IMG/VR virus record: IMGVR_UViG_3300017782_000238
Location: 1 to 23,029 of that record
DNA from: a virus
Strand: one strand, 5' to 3'
Length of the DNA: 23,029 nt
The notes below the pieces were generated by a model, which had not been told where the DNA came from, searched no databases, and saw nothing but the letters and a program-made list of their open reading frames with translations. Positions 1 to 7,334 of the stretch are shown in pieces; within the stretch, counting starts at the first letter, position 1, and each line of letters begins with the position of its first letter. A program made the position numbers and the translations under genes.

Positions 1-25
1 AGTATTTAACATCAGGAAAAATATA

Positions 26-355
26 ATGGATGATATAAACAAACAAAGCAAAAGATTTTACGAAATCATAGATGTAATTAAAACATTACACGATAAAAAA
101 CGACATGATTATGGTGCAAATGAGGATATCTTTGCTAACTTTAGACTATCAGAGTTATCAGGTATTCCTGCTTGGCAAGGTTCGGTTGTTCGTATGGGTG
201 ATAAGTATGCTCGTATAAGTAATTTTATTAAAAAAGGTGAATTTAAATTTAAAGAAGAAGGTATCAAAGACACTTTAATGGACATGGCGATTTATAGTTT
301 AATTACTATGATACTTTTTGAGGAAGAAGAGGAGAAACATGACAAAGATAGTTGA
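26..355 (+). CDS. DUF1599-like (nucleotide modification associated domain 1) protein
   Basis: A 109-aa all-helical protein. The visible pattern is a Lys/His-rich helix followed by HDYG (residues 27-30), then F-A-N-F (36-39), then R56...DK (59-60)...R63, and finally an acidic E78...DTL (82-84)...D86..A..Y90 helix. This matches DUF1599, an all-alpha family related in style to MazG-like NTP pyrophosphatases and often encoded beside nucleotide- or base-modifying enzymes. The acidic residues in the last helix would be the metal ligands. The start at 26 follows an AGGAAAA ribosome site at 14-20. The 3' end overlaps the oxygenase gene by 17 nt, so the two are probably translationally coupled. The family call is from motif memory. 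Substrate is unknown; a role in phage nucleotide-pool or base modification is inference. Confidence 0.6.
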   Translation: MDDINKQSKRFYEIIDVIKTLHDKKRHDYGANEDIFANFRLSELSGIPAWQGSVVRMGDKYARISNFIKKGEFKFKEEGIKDTLMDMAIYSLITMILFEEEEEKHDKDS

Positions 356-1139
356 TATGGGTAGAATAAATGAGGGTGATGATACAGCCTTAGAAGGCAC
401 AGGTGTTGTTAATTCAGATAGACCTACAACAGTTGACGCAAAAGAATTACCTGAAGGCACTATGATGGAGATAACACAACCTGGAACAAACAAAAAATTT
501 ACATATCCTGCGATGGCATTAGCAGGTGGCGATTATCATAAAATCATACAAGCGTCTGATGGTTTACTTTCCGAAGAAGATATTAAAAGATATTATGATA
601 CTGTTATGAAGATGGACTGGCAAGATGGTTGGTACTCATCTGATAAAATGAAGAAAGAAGCAAAGACACCAGGATATAAACATATTCATTTAGGCGGTAG
701 TGATACCGAAGAAACAGATTATGAAATAGAACAAGATTGGGTTAAAGAGATATGGGATAAAGTAGATCCTGAAAATGTAAAATTACTTAGACACTATCTT
801 AATGGTCATCATGCAAATCAATCAGGCGGTATTCATCTTGATGGTTGGACTGGCGATCAATATACAGTTATCGTTTATCTTACACCAGACTGGACACCAG
901 ATGATGGTGGTTCGATAGAGTTTTGGACACCTAATCTTACAGACGAAATGAGAGCGATGGCAGTAAATACACCATATGGTTTCTCAGGTAGTTCAGAAAT
1001 GAATATCGTTAAATCATACTGGCCAAAACCAGGTAGAGTTGTAGTCTTTGACGCAAGAATACCTCATGTTGCAAGGGCAGTAGAAGGTGATAAATTTAGA
1101 GTTTCACTAGTATTTAAGTGTAGAAAAGTAAACTATTAA
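339..1139 (+). CDS. 2OG-Fe(II) dioxygenase (prolyl-4-hydroxylase-like)
   Basis: A 266-aa protein with the full double-stranded beta-helix signature of Fe(II)/2-oxoglutarate oxygenases: HxD at H166-D168, a distal His at 243 (RIPHVARAV), and Arg254 (KFRVSLVF) to bind the 2OG carboxylate. The stretch between (VIVYLTPDW, GGSIEFW) is the usual core strand pattern. I chose ATG 339 over the upstream TTG at 318 because GGAGAA sits at 331-336. The roughly 60 N-terminal residues are phage-specific. Such proteins hydroxylate protein side chains, small molecules or nucleic-acid bases. The substrate cannot be read from sequence. Coupling to the DUF1599-like gene hints at nucleotide or base chemistry, but the fold looks closer to prolyl hydroxylases than to TET/JBP enzymes. 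Confidence 0.85.
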   Translation: MTKIVDMGRINEGDDTALEGTGVVNSDRPTTVDAKELPEGTMMEITQPGTNKKFTYPAMALAGGDYHKIIQASDGLLSEEDIKRYYDTVMKMDWQDGWYSSDKMKKEAKTPGYKHIHLGGSDTEETDYEIEQDWVKEIWDKVDPENVKLLRHYLNGHHANQSGGIHLDGWTGDQYTVIVYLTPDWTPDDGGSIEFWTPNLTDEMRAMAVNTPYGFSGSSEMNIVKSYWPKPGRVVVFDARIPHVARAVEGDKFRVSLVFKCRKVNY

Positions 1140-1142
1140 CGC

Positions 1143-1178
1143 TTGACAAAATGATACTGCTAGTATATAAATAGCAGT
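1143..1178 (+). promoter_or_regulatory. Promoter: sigma70-like -35/-10 overlapping a T4-type late box
   Basis: TTGACA (1143-1148), a 17-nt spacer, and TATAAA (1166-1171) form a near-consensus sigma70 promoter. The -10 is also part of TATAAATA (1166-1173), exactly the T4 late-promoter consensus. The ATG of the next gene lies at 1179, about where transcription would start, and no Shine-Dalgarno sequence precedes it, so the message may be leaderless. An inverted repeat (1154-1162 with 1172-1180) surrounds the -10 box. Confidence 0.7.
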
Positions 1179-1180
1179 AT
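1154..1180. repeat. 9-bp inverted repeat centred on the -10 box (operator-like or hairpin)
   Basis: ATACTGCTA (1154-1162) and TAGCAGTAT (1172-1180) are perfect reverse complements separated by nine bases that contain most of the -10/late box. The right arm runs into the start codon at 1179. As DNA this is an operator-like dyad. As RNA it is a hairpin that could end upstream transcripts, although no T-run follows. Confidence 0.6.
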
Positions 1181-2579
1181 GGCACTACTAAAAAAGACAG
1201 ACTTTTTTGAAGCAGGCAAAGAAAAGACTGCTTCTGCAGGAAAATATTCAGGCAAAACTAGAAAACAAATAATTCTAGAAAAGATAAAAAATAAAGAACC
1301 TTTTAGTATAGGTACCACAGCAGGTGGACCTAAACTTATGGGTACATCTTTAGAAGATAAATCTTTTCCGTTTATACTTTCTACAAAATCATCAGGTGAT
1401 ATAGCAATCACAAAAATATTCAAAGATCCAGACTTTGGTGGCGGTGCTGGTTCAGGTGGTGGTGCTGAAGATACAAAAATTACAGAATCAGGTCAATGTT
1501 ATTATACATCATTAGTTTTTAATATTATAAAAAGACCACTTAAAAAAACAGATTATACAACTGCTAATCTTAAAAAAGCAGCTAAGTTCGTACAAGCAAC
1601 AATCAAGTTAGAAGATTTTTTAAAAAAAGGGCCACAAGATTGGTTTGACAATGACATATACGGTAGAACAGCAAACCTAATCTATCAAAAGTATTCAAGA
1701 AAATTTAAAGGACCAGTTTATTGTCATAGAGGTTCTGCATTTATGAGTGATGTGTATGCAGCCAAAAAATCAGTTATGAAAACTGATAAATTTTCAGCAC
1801 CAGGATCATTCTCAGATGATAAATGGAATCCAGGTGATATATGGTTATCATCTTTACCACCCAATTCTAAACCTTTTAATAAGGCAACAACATGGGCAGA
1901 GTTAAATCAAATGGTATTAGAGAGTGCAGGTGAATTAAACACTAGTAGAGATACAACAACATTAGGAGTATCATTAAAGAAGTTAGGAGTATCAGGTAAA
2001 GTTGATACTTATAATAGTGCAAAAAGAAAACATAATGTCAATGTTAGATTTAAAAATTTCACATTTGGTAAATCAGGAGATTTTTTCAGTTCAATAGATG
2101 TGTATATAAGATTTGATGTTGCTGAAGTTCAGTTAAGAGCATTCAATAGTACAAGTGCATGGCAAGGTGAGATAAAAGGACTTGCGGCTGCAGGTGGTAA
2201 AATAGGTGGTGGTAATTTAAATTACTATCTAGAGAAACACGCTAAAAAATCAATAGGTTATCCTGGTGATAATAGGTCAAGAGGTACATCATGGAGCGAA
2301 ACGCCTGCGAATAAAGTAGATATAAACAAAATGTATGCTCTGTATGTTAAATTTAATAAATTACAAACAGCTAAAATACCAACAGTAAGTTTATCTGAAT
2401 TTAAAAAACGACTAAAAGAAAAAGGTGCTTCTTTTCAATTTTCAAAGAATATGTGTTTGATGTTCTTAAACTCTTTTTTAGAATCTACTCCGATCATTAA
2501 AAATAAAATATCTACTGAAATAGTAAGATATGCAGCTTCTAATACAGAAATCTCTAGTTTTTACATCAAAGTAAATTAA
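1179..2579 (+). CDS. Conserved marine-myovirus-type protein, function unknown
   Basis: A 466-aa, Lys- and Ser-rich soluble protein with no signal peptide or membrane segment. Features seen: a Gly-rich linker at about residues 87-97 (GGGAGSGGGAED), a stretch with CHRGSAFMSDVY, and a KWNPGDIW motif about 40 residues later. Aromatic-rich strands and a Gly-rich AAAGGKIGGGN patch follow. The KWNP-D-W block reminds me of proteins in other T4-like marine phages, but I cannot name a family. The first residues (KKTDFFEAGK) loosely resemble the capsid-targeting-like N-termini downstream. It has its own promoter with both sigma70 and late-type boxes. The start codon sits at the predicted transcription start with no ribosome site. 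Late expression suggests a virion or assembly role; this is inference. Confidence 0.5.
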   Translation: MALLKKTDFFEAGKEKTASAGKYSGKTRKQIILEKIKNKEPFSIGTTAGGPKLMGTSLEDKSFPFILSTKSSGDIAITKIFKDPDFGGGAGSGGGAEDTKITESGQCYYTSLVFNIIKRPLKKTDYTTANLKKAAKFVQATIKLEDFLKKGPQDWFDNDIYGRTANLIYQKYSRKFKGPVYCHRGSAFMSDVYAAKKSVMKTDKFSAPGSFSDDKWNPGDIWLSSLPPNSKPFNKATTWAELNQMVLESAGELNTSRDTTTLGVSLKKLGVSGKVDTYNSAKRKHNVNVRFKNFTFGKSGDFFSSIDVYIRFDVAEVQLRAFNSTSAWQGEIKGLAAAGGKIGGGNLNYYLEKHAKKSIGYPGDNRSRGTSWSETPANKVDINKMYALYVKFNKLQTAKIPTVSLSEFKKRLKEKGASFQFSKNMCLMFLNSFLESTPIIKNKISTEIVRYAASNTEISSFYIKVN

Positions 2580-2587
2580 CAAATTGC

Positions 2588-2629
2588 TTGACTATTATAA
2601 ATAATAATATATAATATAAATGGAAAGAG
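2588..2629 (+). promoter_or_regulatory. Promoter: sigma70-like plus late box, with ribosome site
   Basis: TTGACT (2588-2593), a 16-nt spacer and TATAAT (2610-2615) give a sigma70-like promoter. A perfect T4 late box TATAAATA lies at 2596-2603. GGAAAGAG at 2622-2629 is the ribosome site for the ATG at 2636. Early and late transcription could therefore start here from offset sites. Confidence 0.65.
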
Positions 2630-2635
2630 TGTTAA

Positions 2636-3862
2636 ATGCAGAAATTTCAAGATTACCTCGTAGAGGACAAAAATACACATCTTGAACATCTGGAAGACGA
2701 GATAATTAATAATGGAACTAAAGGTGCTAAAACCGCAATTGAATTTCTAAAGTCTATCAAAAAGATGTTACAAGGCAAAAAGGGGTCTACCGTATCCGTC
2801 AAATGGGATGGTGCACCTGCTGTATTCTGTGGTATCAATCCAGAGAACGGAAAGTTCTTTGTTGCTACTAAATCTCTATTCAATAAAACACCTAAAATCA
2901 ATTATACTAATTCAGATATATCTAGAAATCACGGTGGTGCGTTAGCAGATAAACTAAAAGAATGTTTAAAGCACTTACCTTCTCTAGGTATCAAAGGCAT
3001 TTTACAAGGCGATTTACTCTTTACAAGTGGTGATAAAAAGACTGCCACAGTAGATGGTACAAAGTCAATCGTATTTACACCAAACACTATATCATATGCT
3101 GTACCTGTTGTTAAGACAGGATTGTTTGGTAGTTCTCTTTACAATAATATTGATAAAGCAAAAGTTGGTATTATATTTCATACATCATATTCAGGTAGTA
3201 CAATCGCAGGATTAAAAGCAGCCTTTGGTGCAAGTGTAAGTTCATTAAAGAAAAATAAAAATGTATTCTTTGATGACGCTAATTACAAACAAGCTGGTGT
3301 TGCATTTGATGACGCTGAAGAAAAGGCATTTGATAATATAATCAGAATGGCAGAGGGTTCTGCTTACAAAGCAGGTAAGTTTATTGACTTACTCAAAAAA
3401 GATCAAGGACCATTATCTCTAGGCATTCAACTAAAAACATTTTTCAATACTTACATAAGACAAGGCACAGCAATTACAAATACATCTAAGTTAGCAAATA
3501 ATTTTGAAGTATATTTTAGAGGTAGAATTAAAAAAGAAATAGATAGTAAGAAAACACCAGCAGCAAAACAAAAGTATGAAGAAATACTAAACGCTGGTAT
3601 CAAAATATTAAGACCAAACAAAGATGGTCTCTACTTTGCTATTGCAACATATATAACATTTCAATCAGCGAAAGCTGTATTATTAAGAAAATTAAATCAG
3701 ATACAAAGTATCGGTTCATTTTTAAGAACTAAAGATGGATACAAAGTTACAAATCCTGAAGGATATGTAGCAATCAAAGGATCTGGTGCTGTTAAACTTG
3801 TTGATAGATTAGAGTTCAGTAGAGCAAACTTTAACATGGCAAAAGATTGGGTAAAAGGATGA
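2636..3862 (+). CDS. Putative covalent nucleotidyltransferase (ligase-like KxDG motif) protein
   Basis: A 408-aa protein. Residues 54-64 read SVKWDGAPAVF, where K56-x-D58-G59 matches motif I of the ligase/capping nucleotidyltransferases, in which the lysine carries AMP or GMP. Further along are ATKS (77-80), GILQGDLLF (121-129), which could stand for motif IV, and KVGIIFHT (176-183). From memory, similar proteins in marine myoviruses are filed as a DUF (possibly DUF6267); I could not check this. The N-terminus MQKFQDYLVED resembles a capsid-targeting peptide with an LxE cleavage site at residues 8-10. The gene overlaps the next by an ATGA junction. Bases around the KxDG codons are unusually GC-rich (about 48% by my count in 2761-2820). 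An RNA or DNA end-modifying role is possible but unproven. Confidence 0.5.
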   Translation: MQKFQDYLVEDKNTHLEHLEDEIINNGTKGAKTAIEFLKSIKKMLQGKKGSTVSVKWDGAPAVFCGINPENGKFFVATKSLFNKTPKINYTNSDISRNHGGALADKLKECLKHLPSLGIKGILQGDLLFTSGDKKTATVDGTKSIVFTPNTISYAVPVVKTGLFGSSLYNNIDKAKVGIIFHTSYSGSTIAGLKAAFGASVSSLKKNKNVFFDDANYKQAGVAFDDAEEKAFDNIIRMAEGSAYKAGKFIDLLKKDQGPLSLGIQLKTFFNTYIRQGTAITNTSKLANNFEVYFRGRIKKEIDSKKTPAAKQKYEEILNAGIKILRPNKDGLYFAIATYITFQSAKAVLLRKLNQIQSIGSFLRTKDGYKVTNPEGYVAIKGSGAVKLVDRLEFSRANFNMAKDWVKG

Positions 3863-4143
3863 TAGATTCATTTAGAACATTTATTACAGCCGCACAAAAA
3901 ACAAAGAAGTGTCCAGAGGGATATAGATTTGATAAAAGATTACAAGTTTGTGTGCCTATTGGAGTAAGTAGATATTATCCTTACTATGGTGCAAGAAGTA
4001 ACGGAGATCAACAAACTGATACATCTAACGACAACAATCAGAACGGTAATGGATCTAATGGTAATAATCAAAATGGTAATGGTCAAAGTGGTGGTAATGG
4101 TAGTAATAATACAGGCAACGGAAATGGTGGTAACGGATCATGA
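3859..4143 (+). CDS. Small protein with Cys pair and Asn/Gly-repeat tail
   Basis: A 94-aa protein. I use ATG 3859 (ATGA overlap with the previous stop) rather than TTG 3847. The N-terminus MIDSFRTFITAAQK is amphipathic and similar in spacing to the capsid-targeting-like leaders nearby. Residues 17-34 (KCPEGYRFDKRLQVCVPI) hold two cysteines, C18 and C31, in a C-P-x-G-[YW]...C-V-P pattern also found in related form (CWTGYK...NCVP) in the 809-aa protein. Residues 57-94 are almost only Asn, Gly, Ser and Gln and are likely disordered. No enzymatic function is apparent. A linker or internal head protein is possible. Confidence 0.6.
   Translation: MIDSFRTFITAAQKTKKCPEGYRFDKRLQVCVPIGVSRYYPYYGARSNGDQQTDTSNDNNQNGNGSNGNNQNGNGQSGGNGSNNTGNGNGGNGS
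4027..4140 (+). repeat. Low-complexity coding repeat (Asn-Gly-rich tail)
   Basis: Imperfect tandem AATGGT/GGTAAT units encode the Asn/Gly/Ser tail of the 94-aa protein. Such repeats can change copy number by slippage, so tail length may vary between related phages. Confidence 0.6.
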
Positions 4144-6389
4144 AAAGTTTTAATCAATTTAAAGAATCAATCATTGATATACCTAGACGCACATATGCGC
4201 CTGGTGTTTTTGATGATGAAGATACAGACAATCCTAAAATAAAAGATAGTGTTTTAAGAATGATTACAAAACAGTTTCAAGAATTTGAGACTGAATATCC
4301 TATACTTAAATATTCTCTAATAGGTTCTATACTTACAAAAAGATATCGTAATGACGCTGATTTAGATATTAATGTTTTGTTTGATGTGCCAGAAGAAAAA
4401 AGAGAAGAAGAAAGATTACGACTATCTAAAAAATATCTATCATCTAAAAATCCTGATAACATACAAGGTAAACTAATACCAGGCACAAGACATCCTGTCA
4501 ATTATTATTTTATTACAGATGAAGAAACTTATGACGATCAAAATAAAAAAGCAGACGCTGTATTTGATATCAAAGGTCAGTCATTCGTAAAACGACCAGA
4601 AGATTTTGAGTTCAATCCTAACTTATATATGAGAGACTTTCAAAGACAAGTTGACAAGATTGATATACTTAAAGGTGAATTGAAAAGAGATATTATAGAT
4701 TATGATGAATTGACAGAATTAAAACCTGGTGAGATAAAAGATTTAGAAAAAAGAACAAGCAACAAACTTGGTGAGATAGAAAAGAGCATACAAGACCTAA
4801 CAAACATAGGTGATAAAATTGATACTGAAAGAAGAGCTGCATTTGACACAGATATGACACCAGATGAAATCAAAACTTACAGTATTAAGAACAGATTACC
4901 TGCAAATGTAATCTATAAAATGTTAGAAAAGTATCACTATCTTAAACTATTGAAAAAATGTAAAAAGATTTTAGACGATGGTGAAGTTACAGATGATGAA
5001 ATAGATTCGTTAAAATATGTTGATGACGCCCAAAGCGAAGCGAGGGCGGTTGGTGAGGCATTAAACAAAGACAGCACCTTGGTATTCGCCTTTGGAAGGT
5101 TCAACCCTCCTACCATAGGCCACGCTAAACTTATGAGTAAGGTGATAACTGAAGCACGAGGCAATCGGGCAAATCATGTTGTCTATGCTAGTGCCTCTAC
5201 CGACAGTAGAAAAAATCCATTAGATGTAAATACAAAAGTTCGTTTTATGAAAAAGATGTTTCCACAAAATAACATCAAAGCTGCAGGCGGCAATCAAAGA
5301 ACATTCATGGAGATATTAAAGTTCATGGATCGTATGTATGGTAATATTGTCATGATTGCAGGTAGTGATAGAGTTCGTGAGTTTCAAACACTTGCAGACA
5401 AATACAATGGTAGAGATTATAATTACAAGTCAATCAAACTAGTATCATCAGGAGAAAGAGATCCTGACGCTGAAGGTGTTACAGGTATGTCTGCTTCTAA
5501 GATGAGAGAAATGGCAAAGAGAAACGATTATAGAAGTTTTAAACAAGGTGTGCCTAACTTATCAGATTCAGATAGTAAACAATTATTTGACGCTGTTAAA
5601 AAAGGTATGGGTATCAAAGAAGGTATCGAGAGTTTTACTAACTTTTTAAATAATGATTTACGAGAAGAATATCATCAAGAAAAAATATTCAATGTCGGTG
5701 ATATGGTAGAACATTTAGATGGCACAATGGGTATGATCGTAAGACGAGGCTCTAATTATGTGTCAATGGAAACTGATGATGGTCTTATTAAGAAGGCATG
5801 GTTGTATGATGTGCAATCACTAGAAGAAGGACCTAGAATACCTAGAAAGAAAGGTCAACCTGCAGGTTCAGATAAACACTCTGATTTATATACGGATGAA
5901 AATCCAAAAGGCACAATCAAAGGTTTAGGGTTTAAAGATGTAGAAACTGCAAAAGCGAGTGTAGCAAAAATCAAATCATCTGGTAAAACTCATGCACATA
6001 AGATACAGGCTGCGATTGCAATGGAACAAAGAGCAAGAGTTATGGGTAAAAAGGCAGAAGCCGCAGTATATCGTAAGTATATCAATCAAATGAAAGAGAA
6101 AACTAAGAGAATGAACAAAGAGGAAAGATTACTTGATGTTCTAGAAAAAGAGTTAAATGTAAAAGAATCTTACGAAATAGGCACAGATGAGTATGCTCAA
6201 CACACAATGAAAATGACGCCAGGTCAACCTGTGCAGAATTTTAGAAAGATTACAGACAAAATTACCGATAAGGATCTTGAAAAATTTAAGAATGAAGATG
6301 AAACAATAGATAAATATAAGAAAAGATTTAAAGAAAACTGGAAAGTCGAACTAGACAAAGCAGTTGAAAGAATGAAGGAACAACTATAA
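4140..6389 (+). CDS. Pol-beta-type nucleotidyltransferase fused to NMNAT-like cytidylyltransferase and C-terminal modules
   Basis: A 749-aa multidomain protein. Residues 1-10 (MKSFNQFKES) look like a capsid-targeting peptide. Residues 58-80 (GS...RNDADLDINV) match the Gly-Ser and Asp-x-Asp pattern of polymerase-beta-type nucleotidyltransferases. A helical linker follows (about 165-300). Residues 314-470 are an NMNAT/cytidylyltransferase Rossmann domain: GRFNPPTIGH with T325-x-G-H328, and SASKMR at 451-456 in place of ISSTxxR. IKE|G (492-495) then leads to a small beta module (FNVGDMVEHLDG...). LEE|G (561-564) leads to a Lys-rich helical module (SDKHSDLYTDENPKG...HKIQAAIAMEQRA), which I recall as a stand-alone protein in other marine phages. 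Both sites fit the T4 prohead-protease consensus. A role in NAD or nucleotide metabolism is inferred. GC rises sharply from about 5025, at the domain junction. Confidence 0.75.
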   Translation: MKSFNQFKESIIDIPRRTYAPGVFDDEDTDNPKIKDSVLRMITKQFQEFETEYPILKYSLIGSILTKRYRNDADLDINVLFDVPEEKREEERLRLSKKYLSSKNPDNIQGKLIPGTRHPVNYYFITDEETYDDQNKKADAVFDIKGQSFVKRPEDFEFNPNLYMRDFQRQVDKIDILKGELKRDIIDYDELTELKPGEIKDLEKRTSNKLGEIEKSIQDLTNIGDKIDTERRAAFDTDMTPDEIKTYSIKNRLPANVIYKMLEKYHYLKLLKKCKKILDDGEVTDDEIDSLKYVDDAQSEARAVGEALNKDSTLVFAFGRFNPPTIGHAKLMSKVITEARGNRANHVVYASASTDSRKNPLDVNTKVRFMKKMFPQNNIKAAGGNQRTFMEILKFMDRMYGNIVMIAGSDRVREFQTLADKYNGRDYNYKSIKLVSSGERDPDAEGVTGMSASKMREMAKRNDYRSFKQGVPNLSDSDSKQLFDAVKKGMGIKEGIESFTNFLNNDLREEYHQEKIFNVGDMVEHLDGTMGMIVRRGSNYVSMETDDGLIKKAWLYDVQSLEEGPRIPRKKGQPAGSDKHSDLYTDENPKGTIKGLGFKDVETAKASVAKIKSSGKTHAHKIQAAIAMEQRARVMGKKAEAAVYRKYINQMKEKTKRMNKEERLLDVLEKELNVKESYEIGTDEYAQHTMKMTPGQPVQNFRKITDKITDKDLEKFKNEDETIDKYKKRFKENWKVELDKAVERMKEQL

Positions 6390-7330
6390 TGTATAGAAAA
6401 AGAATGAGAGAAGCCTTAGCAGAAGCAAGAGCATATAGAGATCCTCTTGAAGAAGCAAAACTGCCAAGACAACTAAAAGATAAGAACAAAGAAGCGATGG
6501 TTGCTAAAGGTGGAAAAACTATTGTTATAGATAAATCAGACTTACCAGTTTACATAGCAAAAGGTTGGCAACTTGCTGAAGAAACAATTAATGAAATGAA
6601 TGCTGTTAATTATGCAAGAAAATTATCTTCTTATGCTGTTAAAAGAGGTGGTATTGATAAAACTTCTTTTATGAAAATTGCAAACAGTATGGCGAATGCA
6701 AACAATGATACAGATATTAAAAGAATTGGCAAACAAGTTGATGATATGGATACAGAACCAAGAGATTTAGTTAAAGGTTCTATTGCAATACATATGGGAC
6801 CAAAGACATTCGAAAAAATGTTTGGTGATCGTTTAACTGCAAGTGATATAAAACAGTATAGAAGAATGACACCAAGTGACCTGGCAGAAGAAACAATTAC
6901 AGAATTTAAAAGAATGAGTGTCTTTATACCAGACCCATTTAAAAGAGCAGCTGCAATAAGAGATATATCAAGATTTGGTGGTGGAACAGGTTTTAAAATT
7001 GATGTAGGTAGTAAAACAATTAAAGTAGATGGTAAAGGTAAAGACTTAAATAAATTTGCTATAGATTTAAAAAACTTCTACGGTGCTCAAATAAAAGCAG
7101 AATCAGTAGAATTAGAAGAAACATTTACTAAAAAAGATTTCAAAGACAACGAAAGAGATAACGAACACGGATTAAATGCAAAAAAAGTTGTAGATATGTT
7201 TGGCACAGGAGCAGAAAAAATGAAGATTGACGCTATAAATGCAAGACACAATATGAGAGGTTCTATTTCTAGGGAAGATCAAAGAACAAGAGATGCTATA
7301 GTAAACAAATATTATTCGAGGTTAAAATAA
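6389..7330 (+). CDS. Modular 313-aa phage protein with repeated (L)xE sites
   Basis: The start overlaps the previous stop by one base (TAATG). The N-terminus MYRKRMREALAEA carries LAE|A at 10-13, and LEE|A follows at 20-23. Then come a short module with IVIDKSDLPVYIAKGWQLAEE, a helical module, and a beta/alpha module from about 173 (RMSVFIPDPFKRAAAIRD). The last is a C-terminal basic module (FTKKDFKDNERDNEHG...). The boundaries carry LAE|E at 62-65 and 165-168 (within a repeated LAEETI) and LEE|T at 242-245. These fit the (L/I)xE cleavage rule of T4 gp21, so the protein may be a chain of small modules released in the prohead. No enzymatic motif is recognised. The modules feel familiar from other marine phages, but I cannot name them. 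Confidence 0.6.
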   Translation: MYRKRMREALAEARAYRDPLEEAKLPRQLKDKNKEAMVAKGGKTIVIDKSDLPVYIAKGWQLAEETINEMNAVNYARKLSSYAVKRGGIDKTSFMKIANSMANANNDTDIKRIGKQVDDMDTEPRDLVKGSIAIHMGPKTFEKMFGDRLTASDIKQYRRMTPSDLAEETITEFKRMSVFIPDPFKRAAAIRDISRFGGGTGFKIDVGSKTIKVDGKGKDLNKFAIDLKNFYGAQIKAESVELEETFTKKDFKDNERDNEHGLNAKKVVDMFGTGAEKMKIDAINARHNMRGSISREDQRTRDAIVNKYYSRLK

Positions 7331-7334
7331 TACC

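Noticed and set aside
1179-2579. ADP-ribosyltransferase (Alt-like) reading of the 466-aa protein
   Set aside because: CHRGS and a distant FNSTS loosely recall the R-S-E pattern, but spacing is far too long and no convincing ExE motif was found.
4027-4140. CRISPR-like or regulatory repeat
   Set aside because: Units are short, irregular and in frame, encoding an Asn/Gly tail; there are no spacers.
6309-6316. GATAAATA late-box match inside the 749-aa gene (also CATAAATA near 14045)
   Set aside because: Both are within coding sequence, not close to a start codon, and expected by chance in AT-rich DNA.
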